A stretch of 8,779 bases of DNA, from the NCBI GenBank assembly GCA_900550505.1, contig URSI01000038.1, positions 1 through 8,779 of the forward strand, given 5' to 3'. A program made the translations under genes and the position numbers. The notes beneath the pieces are model-generated. The model searched no databases. It was not told where the DNA came from and saw nothing but the letters and a program-made list of their open reading frames with translations. The DNA comes from an uncultured Eubacteriales bacterium (lineage in GTDB: Bacteria > Bacillota > Clostridia > Oscillospirales > CAG-382). Below are positions 1-6,956 of this stretch, piece after piece; position 1 is the first letter of the stretch; each line of letters begins with the position of its first letter.

Positions 1-1
1 A

Positions 2-54
2 TGGGGTGTGCTTGACGGGGAGTGCCTGACCGGGTGTGCTTGAGCGGATGCTGA
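2..54. repeat. Short 14-bp tandem repeat upstream of deoC
   Basis: Three consecutive 14-nt units (2–15, 16–29, 30–43) share the pattern NNGGGNGTGCNTGA, and a fourth, partial unit runs to about 54. All three forward frames are closed by a TGA inside the repeat (ending at 15, 29 and 43). A coding region entering from the left would therefore have to end here; the frame-2 reading ends at 43. The repeat could be the degenerate end of an upstream gene or an untranslated leader of deoC. No promoter or terminator is visible in these 60 bases. Confidence 0.5.
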
Positions 55-81
55 TAAGAAGTGCCGACGGGGGATGACAAA

Positions 82-753
82 ATGAAAAAGTATATGGGGT
101 ACACAGCTGCCAACATCGTATCGCATCTTGACCACACGCTGCTTTCCCGCACCGCCACTGTCGGCGATATAGAGAAACTTTGTGAAGAGGCGGTGAGGTA
201 CGGCGCAGCAAGCGTTTGTGTACCGCCTTGTTTCGTGCCTGTGGCACGGGCTTTCGACGGCTCGCTGACCGTGTGTACGGTGGTGGGTTTCCCCAACGGA
301 TATTGCGACGGCCGTGTAAAATGTTTTGAAACGCGTCTTGCCGCAGAGGCCGGTGCGGACGAAATAGACATGGTTATCAACACGAATATGCTCAAGTCGG
401 GAGATATCGGCGCTGTATCTGCCGAGATCGAGGCGGTGCGCCGTGAGTGCGAAGGCAGGGTGCTCAAGGTCATAGTGGAAACGTGTTTGCTGTCATTTGA
501 AGAAAAGCTTGCGGCGGCGCATTTGGTGTCCGGGTCGCGTGCGGACTTCATCAAGACCTCTACGGGGTTTTCGGCGTCGGGTGCTACTGCGGACGATGTG
601 GCACTGCTGGTGAAGGAATGCCGCGGAAAACAGGTAAAGGCGGCGGGAGGCATATGCACTCCGGACGACGCTGCGCTCTTTCTTGCGCTCGGTGCCGGTC
701 GGTTGGGCTCAAGCTCGCTGCTCGGGATGCTGAAAGCTGATATCGAAAGCTGA
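82..753 (+). CDS. deoC: Deoxyribose-phosphate aldolase
   Basis: Class I aldolase that cleaves 2-deoxy-D-ribose 5-phosphate to glyceraldehyde 3-phosphate and acetaldehyde, the last step of deoxynucleoside catabolism in the cytoplasm. The 223-residue length fits the family. Visible signatures are DHTLL near the N-terminus, CTVVGFPNG, EIDMVIN with Asp96 (equivalent of E. coli Asp102), FIKTSTG with Lys158 as the Schiff-base lysine (E. coli Lys167), and VKAAGGI with Lys186 (E. coli Lys201). All catalytic positions are intact. The ATG at 82 is chosen because a GGGGGA stretch lies about 9 nt upstream; the in-frame GTG at 61 would add seven non-conserved residues, and the ATG at 94 lacks a ribosome binding site. 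It is the first visible gene of the operon and is followed after 12 nt by udk. Confidence 0.97.
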   Translation: MKKYMGYTAANIVSHLDHTLLSRTATVGDIEKLCEEAVRYGAASVCVPPCFVPVARAFDGSLTVCTVVGFPNGYCDGRVKCFETRLAAEAGADEIDMVINTNMLKSGDIGAVSAEIEAVRRECEGRVLKVIVETCLLSFEEKLAAAHLVSGSRADFIKTSTGFSASGATADDVALLVKECRGKQVKAAGGICTPDDAALFLALGAGRLGSSSLLGMLKADIES

Positions 754-765
754 GAGGTGAGATCA

Positions 766-1395
766 ATGATAATAGCAATAGCCGGCGGCACCGGCAGCGG
801 CAAGACGACGCTGGCAAGGCGTTTGTCCGAGCAATATCCTGGCGGTGTGACTGTTCTCTGTCATGACAGCTATTACAGAAGCCATGATGATCTTACGTAC
901 AGTGAACGTGCCGCGCTGAATTACGACCACCCCGATGCATTTGAAACCGAACTGTATGCGGAGCATCTGAGACAGCTGAACGAAGGTCATCCTGTAAGGA
1001 GCCCCGTGTACGACTATGTGAACCATACGCGCAGTGACGAGACGGTGCGGGTAGAACCTGCGCCGGTTATAATCGCGGAGGGGATACTTGTATTGGCTGT
1101 GCCTGAAATACGCGAATTGGCGGATATCAGGATATTTGTCGATACGGATGCCGACGAGCGTGTCCTGCGCAGAGTAAAGCGCGACGTTGAGAAGCGCGGA
1201 CGCACCGTCGCTTCGGTGACAGAGCAGTATTTATCAACGGTGAAGCCCATGCATGACCTGTATGTGGAGCCCAGCCGGAAGTATGCCGACATCATAGTTG
1301 TCGGCGGAAAGAACATTGTTGCGCTGGATATACTTACCCAGAAAATATCCCAGATACTCGGAGGAAACAAAAATGAGCAAGGCGTATCACCTTAA
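766..1395 (+). CDS. udk: Uridine kinase
   Basis: Phosphorylates uridine (and cytidine in well-studied relatives) to the monophosphate using a nucleoside triphosphate: pyrimidine salvage in the cytoplasm. The 209-residue protein has a P-loop at residues 7–14 (GGTGSGKT), followed by the family blocks DSYYRSH, YDHPDAFE, SPVYDYVNHTR and VIIAEGILVL. A lid-region segment DTDADERVLRRVKRD and the C-terminal VEPSRKYADII motif follow. All are typical of the uridine kinase/phosphoribulokinase superfamily. The start is the ATG at 766, preceded by GAGAGGTGAG; the in-frame GTG at 757 lies inside that ribosome binding site. The 3' end overlaps the start of udp by 23 nt, so the two genes are probably translationally coupled. 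Paired with Udp, it sets the choice between keeping uridine as UMP and degrading it. Confidence 0.95.
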   Translation: MIIAIAGGTGSGKTTLARRLSEQYPGGVTVLCHDSYYRSHDDLTYSERAALNYDHPDAFETELYAEHLRQLNEGHPVRSPVYDYVNHTRSDETVRVEPAPVIIAEGILVLAVPEIRELADIRIFVDTDADERVLRRVKRDVEKRGRTVASVTEQYLSTVKPMHDLYVEPSRKYADIIVVGGKNIVALDILTQKISQILGGNKNEQGVSP

Positions 1396-2146
1396 AATAG
1401 AGCGTGGCGATGTCGGCAGATATGTGATACTTCCGGGCGATCCGGGCAGATGCGAATCAATAGCCGCGCTGTTTGACGATGCACGAAAGGTCGCACAAAA
1501 CCGCGAATATACCGTTTATTCCGGCACGCTTCTCGGTGAACGGGTGGCTGTGTGTTCCACCGGGATCGGAGGTCCGTCTTCTGCGATAGCGGTAGAGGAG
1601 CTGACGGAGTGCGGTGCAGATACTTATATAAGGGTAGGCACCTGCGGCGGCATAAGTACGGCTGTGAAGGCAGGGGATTGTGTTATAGCGACAGGTGCGG
1701 TACGTCAGGAAGGTACAAGCAGGGAATATGCGCCGATCGAATTCCCGGCCGTGGCGGATCACGGCGTGGTCTGCGCTCTTGAAAAAGCTGCGGTGTCATT
1801 GGGGCTGCGTTACCACATAGGGGTTGTGCAGAGTAAGGATTCGTTTTACGGCCAGCATTCGCCGCAGCGGATGCCGACTGCCCGTGAGCTGATGGATAAG
1901 TGGGAGAGCTGGAAACGGTTGAATGTACTGGCAAGCGAGATGGAGTCTGCAACGCAGTTCGTTGTGTCGGCTTCGCTCGGCGTTCGTTGCGGAGCTGTTT
2001 TCCATGTGGTCTGGAACCAGGAGCTTGACAGTGACGGATACACACAAACGGCGGATGAGGATACATCTTCTGCGGTGCGTGCGGCTGTTGAGGCAGTGAA
2101 GGTATTGATTTGCCATGATAAAGAAGGCGGCGGGGCAGGATTATGA
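1373..2146 (+). CDS. udp: Uridine phosphorylase
   Basis: Catalyses phosphorolysis of uridine to uracil and ribose 1-phosphate. At 257 residues it is a normal-length member of the PNP/UDP phosphorylase family. Signatures are ILPGDPGR (phosphate-binding glycine loop) near residues 19–26, RVGTCGG, AVRQEGTSREYAPIEFPAVAD, SKDSFYGQH at residues 154–162, and EMESAT at 189–194, the ribose-binding Glu-Met-Glu. The EFPAVAD and SKDSFYGQH blocks favour uridine phosphorylase over purine nucleoside phosphorylase. The ATG at 1373 follows GGAGG (1360–1364) with 8-nt spacing. The open frame continues upstream to 1298 but that part is inside udk and lacks the conserved start. The TGA stop overlaps the ATG of the next gene (ATGA, 2143–2146). 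Confidence 0.95.
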   Translation: MSKAYHLKIERGDVGRYVILPGDPGRCESIAALFDDARKVAQNREYTVYSGTLLGERVAVCSTGIGGPSSAIAVEELTECGADTYIRVGTCGGISTAVKAGDCVIATGAVRQEGTSREYAPIEFPAVADHGVVCALEKAAVSLGLRYHIGVVQSKDSFYGQHSPQRMPTARELMDKWESWKRLNVLASEMESATQFVVSASLGVRCGAVFHVVWNQELDSDGYTQTADEDTSSAVRAAVEAVKVLICHDKEGGGAGL

Positions 2147-2796
2147 CGGAGCTTTACATCATACGACACGGCGATCCGGATTACGCAACTGATTCACTGA
2201 CCGAACTCGGCAGACGTGAGGCGGAACTTCTCTCTCTTCGCATGAAGTCGGTTTCACCCGATTTGATATTCACATCTCCTCTCGGACGCGCAAGGGAAAC
2301 GGCAGCGTATACTTGCCGCGCACTTGGAATTGAACCGCAGGTGGAGAATTGGATGGCGGAAGACATGAGATACATGCGCAGGCTGTCTTTTGACGATGCC
2401 CGTTCGAGCGGGACAGGGTATAGTTTCAGTGCGGTGAAAGGCATCGAGGAATATTGTGATTTCGCATCGGGCTCGGAACGTGAAGATCGTGCCGGGTTTT
2501 TTGATGCAATGATACGCGGCTCCGACAGATTTATCGCATCACTCGGATTTGAACGACAGGGCGGATTCTATCGTGTCATCCGCGATGACGGCATAAAGGC
2601 GGCGGCTTTTTGTCACGGTGGGTTCGGCGCTGCCTGGATAGCGCATCTGTTTATGATACCTCCGCAGTACGGTTGGCGTTCTCTGTTTCTTTACACTACC
2701 TCAGTCAGCAAATTTACTTTTTCCGATGACGGAAGCGGATTTGCCGTACCTAAATGTCACTTTATCGGTGATTTATCTCATCTTTCCTGTATATGA
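2143..2796 (+). CDS. Histidine phosphatase family protein
   Basis: A 217-residue member of the phosphoglycerate-mutase-like (branch 1 histidine phosphatase) superfamily. The phosphohistidine motif YIIRHGDPD places the catalytic His at residue 9. SPLGRARETA (residues 45–54) supplies the conserved Arg, and FCHGGFG carries the second catalytic His at residue 158. There is no signal peptide, so it is cytoplasmic. The substrate cannot be told from sequence. The position, with ATGA overlaps to udp and to the CAP lipoprotein gene, suggests a phosphorylated sugar or nucleotide, but the superfamily is broad (PGM, CobC-like and sugar phosphatases). The start is the ATG at 2143, preceded by GGCAGGA. Confidence 0.9.
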   Translation: MTELYIIRHGDPDYATDSLTELGRREAELLSLRMKSVSPDLIFTSPLGRARETAAYTCRALGIEPQVENWMAEDMRYMRRLSFDDARSSGTGYSFSAVKGIEEYCDFASGSEREDRAGFFDAMIRGSDRFIASLGFERQGGFYRVIRDDGIKAAAFCHGGFGAAWIAHLFMIPPQYGWRSLFLYTTSVSKFTFSDDGSGFAVPKCHFIGDLSHLSCI

Positions 2797-4172
2797 AGGC
2801 GTGTATGATGTTCTCAGAATCTAAAAAATTTATATTCATATCAACTTTTTGTCTGATATTGCTTTTTATGTGTTCGTGTCGGCAGGAAAATGAAACCCTG
2901 TCGGGTGACGGCGGGTCGCAGCTCACAGGGACAAGCGATCTTTCATCTGCGCTTGGTGAGATCAGCGAGGCACCCGAATCCGGCGTTCAGGACAACAGTG
3001 CTGCAACCGATGTGTCTGAGCCGTGGAACGGAAGCGAGACCTTTGAAAGCACTGGTGATCTTTCCGGTGTCAGCGTACCGGAGGAGAGCAAGTCTGAGGT
3101 AAGCAAGCCGGTTGTCAGCATACCAGAGGAGAGCAAGTCTGAGACAAGCAGGCCGGCTGTCAGCGAACCGGAGGAGAGCAAATCTGATACGAGCAAGCCG
3201 GACGTCAGCGAACCCGAGGAAAGCAAATCTGAGTCGAGCAGACCGGCTGTCAGTGTGCCGGAGGAAAGCAAGCCGGAAACGAGCAGGCCGGACGTCAGCG
3301 AGCCCGAAATAAGTGAACCTGAGTTCGACGATACCGATGCAATCTATACAGGAACTGCAGTTGCAACGCCCGGAATGAAGGTCGAGGAATTGACGGCAGC
3401 TTTCGGACAGCCGGACGATATCTGTGATGGCACTACTGCTCCTGTGTGGTATGTATATACCAACGGTGATTATAAGGATTTCTTTATGGCAGGTGTGCTG
3501 AACGGACAGGTGGTCGCAGTTTACGCTCAGAACACGAAATTTTCATGTAATTCCGTCGGATTTGGCGACACATGTCCGATCGCTCAGGACAATAATTCGT
3601 ATGTCAAAGGGATACGAAGCACGTTTGACCGCTCTAAGGATCTGATCACAACGTATTTTGTCGACGGCAACGCAGGATCTAAAGTATATGCTGTCATGCT
3701 TTCGACACCTGCGTCGGCACTTTCGTACAGTTACGGTGGATTCCACGACCGTGAGATAAGCGAATATGGCGAGGCGCAGCTCAGCGGATCCTGTACTTTG
3801 ATATTCAACCTGATCAACGCCTTCCGTGTGTGCTACGGACTTGAACCGTGTGACAGAAGCACGCTGGCGGATACTTCGTCACGGCTGCACAGTGAAGATA
3901 TGGCAGAAAACAATTACGTATCACATGATTCGCTTGACGGCACGACAATGTCCGAACGCATGACTGCAGTGGGTATAAGTTGGCGACGCTGCGGTGAAAA
4001 TATCGCTGCGGGCACAGACGATGCCATACTTTCGCATAACGGGTGGGTGAACTCTGCCGGTCACCGTGAAACCCTGCTGCGCGATTATGAGTGTGTGGGC
4101 GTCGGCGCCGCGTTTAACGAAAATTCGGATTACAGAGTCTATTGGACTCAGAATTTCTACACTCCGCTGTAA
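2793..4172 (+). CDS. CAP (SCP/PR1-like) domain lipoprotein with CAP_assoc_N domain and 15-residue repeats
   Basis: Predicted secreted, lipid-anchored protein of up to 459 residues. An N-terminal Lys-Lys and hydrophobic stretch ends in MCSC, so Cys29 is the likely lipidated residue, although Met at lipobox position -3 is not ideal. Next is a Ser/Glu/Pro/Lys-rich spacer with five near-identical 15-residue repeats (residues 96–170) that probably spans the wall. Residues about 185–325 resemble the CAP-associated N-terminal domain, with GMKVEELTAAFGQPD and the TYFVDG region. Residues about 335–457 are a CAP domain with RLHSEDMAENNYVSH, GENIAAG and GHRETLLRDYECVGVG, so the cavity His/Glu/His residues are retained. 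The role of bacterial CAP proteins is mostly unknown. The first ATG (2793) overlaps the previous stop; ATGs at 2805 and 2808 lie closer to a GAAGG and give a neater signal peptide, so the start is uncertain. Confidence 0.9.
   Translation: MKACMMFSESKKFIFISTFCLILLFMCSCRQENETLSGDGGSQLTGTSDLSSALGEISEAPESGVQDNSAATDVSEPWNGSETFESTGDLSGVSVPEESKSEVSKPVVSIPEESKSETSRPAVSEPEESKSDTSKPDVSEPEESKSESSRPAVSVPEESKPETSRPDVSEPEISEPEFDDTDAIYTGTAVATPGMKVEELTAAFGQPDDICDGTTAPVWYVYTNGDYKDFFMAGVLNGQVVAVYAQNTKFSCNSVGFGDTCPIAQDNNSYVKGIRSTFDRSKDLITTYFVDGNAGSKVYAVMLSTPASALSYSYGGFHDREISEYGEAQLSGSCTLIFNLINAFRVCYGLEPCDRSTLADTSSRLHSEDMAENNYVSHDSLDGTTMSERMTAVGISWRRCGENIAAGTDDAILSHNGWVNSAGHRETLLRDYECVGVGAAFNENSDYRVYWTQNFYTPL
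3078..3302 (+). repeat. Five tandem 45-bp coding repeats
   Basis: Five in-frame copies of 45 bp begin at 3078, 3123, 3168, 3213 and 3258. They encode PEESKSExSxPxVSx with changes only at a few positions, and a degenerate sixth start (PEISEPE) follows. The DNA is imperfect between copies, mostly third-position and Lys/Arg changes, so the array is not very recent. It is a flexible, charged linker between the lipid anchor and the folded domains. Confidence 0.9.
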
Positions 4173-4208
4173 CAAGCTGTCAGATCGGTTGCACCGCTAT
4201 CAGAGGAT

Positions 4209-4231
4209 AAAGCACAGGCAATTTGCTTTTT
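4209..4231 (+). terminator. Weak possible terminator after the salvage operon
   Basis: AAAGCA (4209–4214) pairs with TGCTTT (4224–4229) around a 9-nt loop, and the 3' arm runs into five Ts. The stem is short and AT-rich, so this is only a candidate for the end of the deoC operon. It lies just before the promoter at 4241. Confidence 0.3.
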
Positions 4232-4240
4232 CGACTTTTC

Positions 4241-4269
4241 TTGACAAATATATGATAATGTGATATCAT
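4241..4269 (+). promoter_or_regulatory. Sigma-A-type promoter with extended -10
   Basis: A perfect TTGACA -35 box (4241–4246) and TATCAT -10 box (4264–4269) are separated by 17 bp, and a TG dinucleotide at 4261–4262 makes an extended -10. Transcription would start near 4276, giving a leader of only about 20 nt before the ATG at 4299. The 8-bp palindrome TGATATCA (4261–4268) overlaps the -10 and could bind a regulator, but this is speculation. Confidence 0.8.
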
Positions 4270-4298
4270 GTCAGCAGTCGTGAGAGCGGGGTGAGAGC

Positions 4299-6422
4299 AT
4301 GAAATGTCTGAAGCGTACTTTCATCGCTCTTGTCGCGCTGTCACTGATGGTTGTGTCAGCATCGGCTTCGATCATTCGGATGAAATTCACCCATAATCCG
4401 GCTGAAACACTTGAGATGAGCATAAACGGGATGTCACTTACTATAAGCGGCATATCCGATACTGAGAAGATGGCGGATTTTATGCTTATCGTGTATCAGG
4501 TCAAGAGGCCTTATATAACCATGGCACAAGCGGACGATGACGGCACCGTGATATTGCCGTTGCCGGAGCTTCCCGACGGGGAGTACCGCTTTGTGGTGAC
4601 ATACAGCGCATACGGCTCCGCGGTCGCACGGGTGTTGTTGCCTGTTACCATGAAGTACAAAGTTTCCGGCAGGTCTGCTGTGCTTGTCGATTCGCCCACG
4701 TATGAGTCGAATACGGCAATTGCGGATGAGGCTGACGTGTCTGATGAGGCCATGCGGTTTTATGCATATTGTGCTTCGGGAGAAAACGTCCGGAATCTTG
4801 CTGCTTCTATAACGTCCGGCATTGAAAGCGATTATGAGAAAGCCTTTGCGGTATACAGCTGGGTGACCGCGAATATATATCTTGATGTCGATAATGTTTA
4901 TTCCAACGTCGACACGGAGCAGGCGGACGACGTGCTTGAGAAAAAAGAAGCTACCAGTTCGGGCTTTGCGGCACTTACCGGGGAATTGCTGCGCTCGCTC
5001 GGCATACCTGTGAGGGATGTGAGAGGAGTAGGCGTCGTCAACGATGTTGGTAACTGGCTTGACGACGTGAGCTATAATGATACCGTGTCGCAGTATTGGA
5101 ATGAAGCATACATAGATGGGCGCTGGGTAATAATAGACACGGCATTCGGTACGCTCAATACCGTGACAAACGGTGTCAGGTACCGGGTAGCTCCGGTCAC
5201 AAAGCTTTATTTCGATCCGGATCCTCGGTTTTTTGCGTACAGTCATTCGACACAGGAGTATGAGACCGCGCCGATTTACAACGGTACAAAGACGATCGTT
5301 GTCCCCGCTTTGCGCAATGGTGTGGAAAAAACGGCTCAATCGCTCGGATTGCCTGCTACCGTGACGGCAGACACAACAATAGGGGAGCTGAGTTTACCCG
5401 TCAGTTGGGATATCTCGGCATACGATCCGGATGAGATAAAATCTCAGACATTCGAGGTCATCGGTACGTTTACTTTACCGGAAATATTTGAAACCACTAC
5501 CGATATCGTCAAAACTGTCAGGCTGAGCGTGACGGTCAACGCACGGGTGCTGACCGATGTTAAGTTGACGCAGCAGGGAAGCACCACGGTGTTTTTTGAG
5601 GGCGACATTGCAAATGCGGACGGTGCCGTGCTCAGCTTGTATTACGATAACGGAGACATTGAAACCGTCAGGGACGGATTTGAAGTCGTATGCGATACGG
5701 ACGAACCGGGAACGGCGGTATTGAAGATCGCGTACGGGTCTTACAGCTTTGAATACGATGTCACGGTGCTTCCGTCACAGCCGCTTGGGCTGGTGGTGGC
5801 ATCTCCGATGACGAAGACGGAGTATTATACCGGCGAGCCGATCGATATCACGGGACTTGAATTATTGCTCGACTATGGGGACGGTTATCGCTTCAGCGCG
5901 GACGGCACTGTCGATATAAAATATGATTTTTCGGAACCGGGCGTGACTACCGTGGTGTTTGAGTGCCGCGGTGTGCGTGCGGAGCAGACTGTCACAGTAA
6001 GAATGCCGCGTGCGACCCATGCACAGGTGGAGGTATCCGACTCTTTTCTGTTGGGGCAGTCACAGGTATCCGGTAATGTTGTTCTTGTGGTTTTTTATGA
6101 AAACGGTGAACAGAAACGGTTTACTGACGGGTATACGGTAGAATATGTGTCATTGCCGGACGGTACGGTGGATATAACGGTCTCGATCGAGGGGGTAAGC
6201 GCAGTTTTCAATGCAAAAGAGCAGAAGCCGGAGTGGGAGGCTTCTGTTGAGTCGTCGTCAGCGGATGATGTGACACCCGGCACCACACAAGGCTGGACCA
6301 CGTGGGAAAAGATATCGCTTGTGATCGCCGGAGTTATCGCACTTGGCGCGGCTGCGGTGTTTATTGAGAAGAAGATTACCTACGGACGTATGCGCAGTTA
6401 CATCAGAAACAATAAAAAATAG
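4299..6422 (+). CDS. Exported transglutaminase-like protein with bacterial Ig-like domains and C-terminal membrane anchor; triad degenerate
   Basis: A 707-residue surface protein. A signal peptide (Lys-Arg, hydrophobic core, ASAS end) occupies about residues 1–25. A transglutaminase-like core lies at about 185–285, shown by YEKAFAVYSWVTANI, SSGFAALTGELLRSLGIPVR and YWNEAYIDGRWVIIDTAFG. In active relatives the motifs are VCxGYA, HxWNE and D. Here the Cys position is Ser220 and the His position is Gln265; only Asp280 remains. A Big_4-like domain (about 336–413, with LGLPATV and VSWDISAYDP) and about three further Ig-like repeats (about 416–640, including YYTGEPIDITGLEL) follow. Residues 672–689 form a single membrane helix with a basic cytoplasmic tail. 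The start follows GGGGTGAG in the leader. It is probably a non-catalytic wall-binding or scaffold protein, but this is inference. The gene has its own promoter and ends 2 nt before tRNA-Leu. Confidence 0.88.
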   Translation: MKCLKRTFIALVALSLMVVSASASIIRMKFTHNPAETLEMSINGMSLTISGISDTEKMADFMLIVYQVKRPYITMAQADDDGTVILPLPELPDGEYRFVVTYSAYGSAVARVLLPVTMKYKVSGRSAVLVDSPTYESNTAIADEADVSDEAMRFYAYCASGENVRNLAASITSGIESDYEKAFAVYSWVTANIYLDVDNVYSNVDTEQADDVLEKKEATSSGFAALTGELLRSLGIPVRDVRGVGVVNDVGNWLDDVSYNDTVSQYWNEAYIDGRWVIIDTAFGTLNTVTNGVRYRVAPVTKLYFDPDPRFFAYSHSTQEYETAPIYNGTKTIVVPALRNGVEKTAQSLGLPATVTADTTIGELSLPVSWDISAYDPDEIKSQTFEVIGTFTLPEIFETTTDIVKTVRLSVTVNARVLTDVKLTQQGSTTVFFEGDIANADGAVLSLYYDNGDIETVRDGFEVVCDTDEPGTAVLKIAYGSYSFEYDVTVLPSQPLGLVVASPMTKTEYYTGEPIDITGLELLLDYGDGYRFSADGTVDIKYDFSEPGVTTVVFECRGVRAEQTVTVRMPRATHAQVEVSDSFLLGQSQVSGNVVLVVFYENGEQKRFTDGYTVEYVSLPDGTVDITVSIEGVSAVFNAKEQKPEWEASVESSSADDVTPGTTQGWTTWEKISLVIAGVIALGAAAVFIEKKITYGRMRSYIRNNKK

Positions 6423-6424
6423 AA

Positions 6425-6506
6425 GCGGATGTGTTGGAATTGGTAGACAAGCCGGTCTTAGAAACCGGTGCTTTGCGTGCAGGTTCAAGTCCTGTCATCC
6501 GCACCA
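6425..6506 (+). tRNA. tRNA-Leu (anticodon UAG)
   Basis: An 82-nt class II tRNA with CCA encoded (6504–6506). The acceptor stem is GCGGATG (6425–6431) with CATCCGC (6496–6502), followed by discriminator A6503. The anticodon stem CCGGT/ACCGG encloses the loop CTTAGAA (6457–6463) with anticodon TAG at 6459–6461, reading CUN leucine codons. The T arm is GCAGG–TTCAAGT–CCTGT. A longer variable arm is present, as expected for tRNA-Leu. It begins two bases after the preceding stop codon. No convincing promoter is seen in the end of that gene, so it is probably processed from the long transcript. Confidence 0.96.
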
Positions 6507-6512
6507 AACAGT

Positions 6513-6564
6513 ACAAATCCGAACCCAATACCAATCGGTGAAGGGTTCGGATTTGTCATTTTTT
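6513..6564 (+). terminator. Strong intrinsic terminator after tRNA-Leu
   Basis: A perfect 14-bp inverted repeat, ACAAATCCGAACCC (6513–6526) with GGGTTCGGATTTGT (6543–6556), has a 16-nt loop that itself contains ACC/GGT pairing. It is followed by CA and six Ts (6559–6564). It ends the transcript carrying the transglutaminase-like gene and the tRNA. Confidence 0.92.
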
Positions 6565-6621
6565 ATGACTATCCGAACTTTAATGCAAAACACAAAAATT
6601 AAATTTCGGAGGTTGATTTTT

Positions 6622-6918
6622 ATGAAAACAGAACTTAAAAACATCGGTACTTGGGGCAGACTGCATTATGACTATCTCTACCGAAACAAAAGAACAGTTA
6701 TCAACGCTATGCGGCTGAAAGGCACATTGCACGGTTATCTTATGGGCATTGATAAAGACGCTGAGGATATGTTCAATCTTATTATCAACCAGACGGCTGA
6801 AATTGAGGGCGTAACCGAGCAACTCAAAGCTGCTGACCAAATGGAATGGATCCGCCACATGAACAGTATCAGAAGCAGAGCAAGAGAATTCGTACTGAAA
6901 GAACTAATATATCAATAA
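6622..6918 (+). CDS. tnpV: TnpV-family transposon-encoded protein
   Basis: A 98-residue protein resembling TnpV, the small protein found in Tn4451-type mobilizable transposons and many integrated elements of Clostridia. The recognised part is the C-terminal block, IINQTAEIEGVTEQLKAADQ followed by MEWIRHMNSIRSRAREFVLKELIY. The N-terminus contains WGRLHYDYLYRNKRTVINAMRLKGTLHGYL. The function of TnpV is not established; a role near excision has been suggested by its association with tnpX-type serine recombinases. The ATG at 6622 is preceded by GGAGG (6608–6612) at 9-nt spacing. The open frame reaches back through the terminator and tRNA, but that is fortuitous. No recombinase gene is present in this window, so this is either the edge of an element or a stranded remnant. 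Confidence 0.85.
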   Translation: MKTELKNIGTWGRLHYDYLYRNKRTVINAMRLKGTLHGYLMGIDKDAEDMFNLIINQTAEIEGVTEQLKAADQMEWIRHMNSIRSRAREFVLKELIYQ

Positions 6919-6926
6919 TACTCAAA

Positions 6927-6956
6927 AAGGCGAGGGATGATATTGTCCCCCGCCTT
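6927..6956. terminator. Bidirectional terminator hairpin between convergent genes
   Basis: AAGGCG (6927–6932) pairs with CGCCTT (6951–6956), and GGGA (6934–6937) with TCCC (6946–6949), with one A·C mismatch and an 8-nt loop. On the – strand the stem is followed by CCTTTTTGAG, a good U-tract, so it mainly terminates the SWIM gene transcript. On the + strand only TT-AATCATT follows, giving weaker termination for tnpV, whose stop lies 8 nt upstream. The group IIC intron begins 7 nt beyond the hairpin. Confidence 0.75.

Noticed and set aside
61..81. GTG at 61 as the deoC start
   Set aside because: It has no ribosome binding site, adds seven non-conserved residues, and the ATG at 82 has a purine-rich GGGGGA at suitable distance.
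2987..3271. 94-residue Leu/Ser-rich – strand frame
   Set aside because: It is the antisense image of the 45-bp coding repeats of the lipoprotein gene.
3078..3302. Direct repeats considered as a CRISPR array
   Set aside because: The units are contiguous with no spacers, keep the reading frame and encode a protein linker.
4434..5339. 301-residue open frame on the – strand inside the transglutaminase-like gene
   Set aside because: It lies antisense within a well-supported coding region, has no recognisable domain and has an unnatural composition rich in Arg, His and Ile. It is a shadow of the + strand codon pattern.
6343..6621. Upstream extension of the tnpV frame through the tRNA and terminator
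   Set aside because: It would translate a tRNA gene and a terminator, while a good GGAGG and ATG at 6622 match the family's start.
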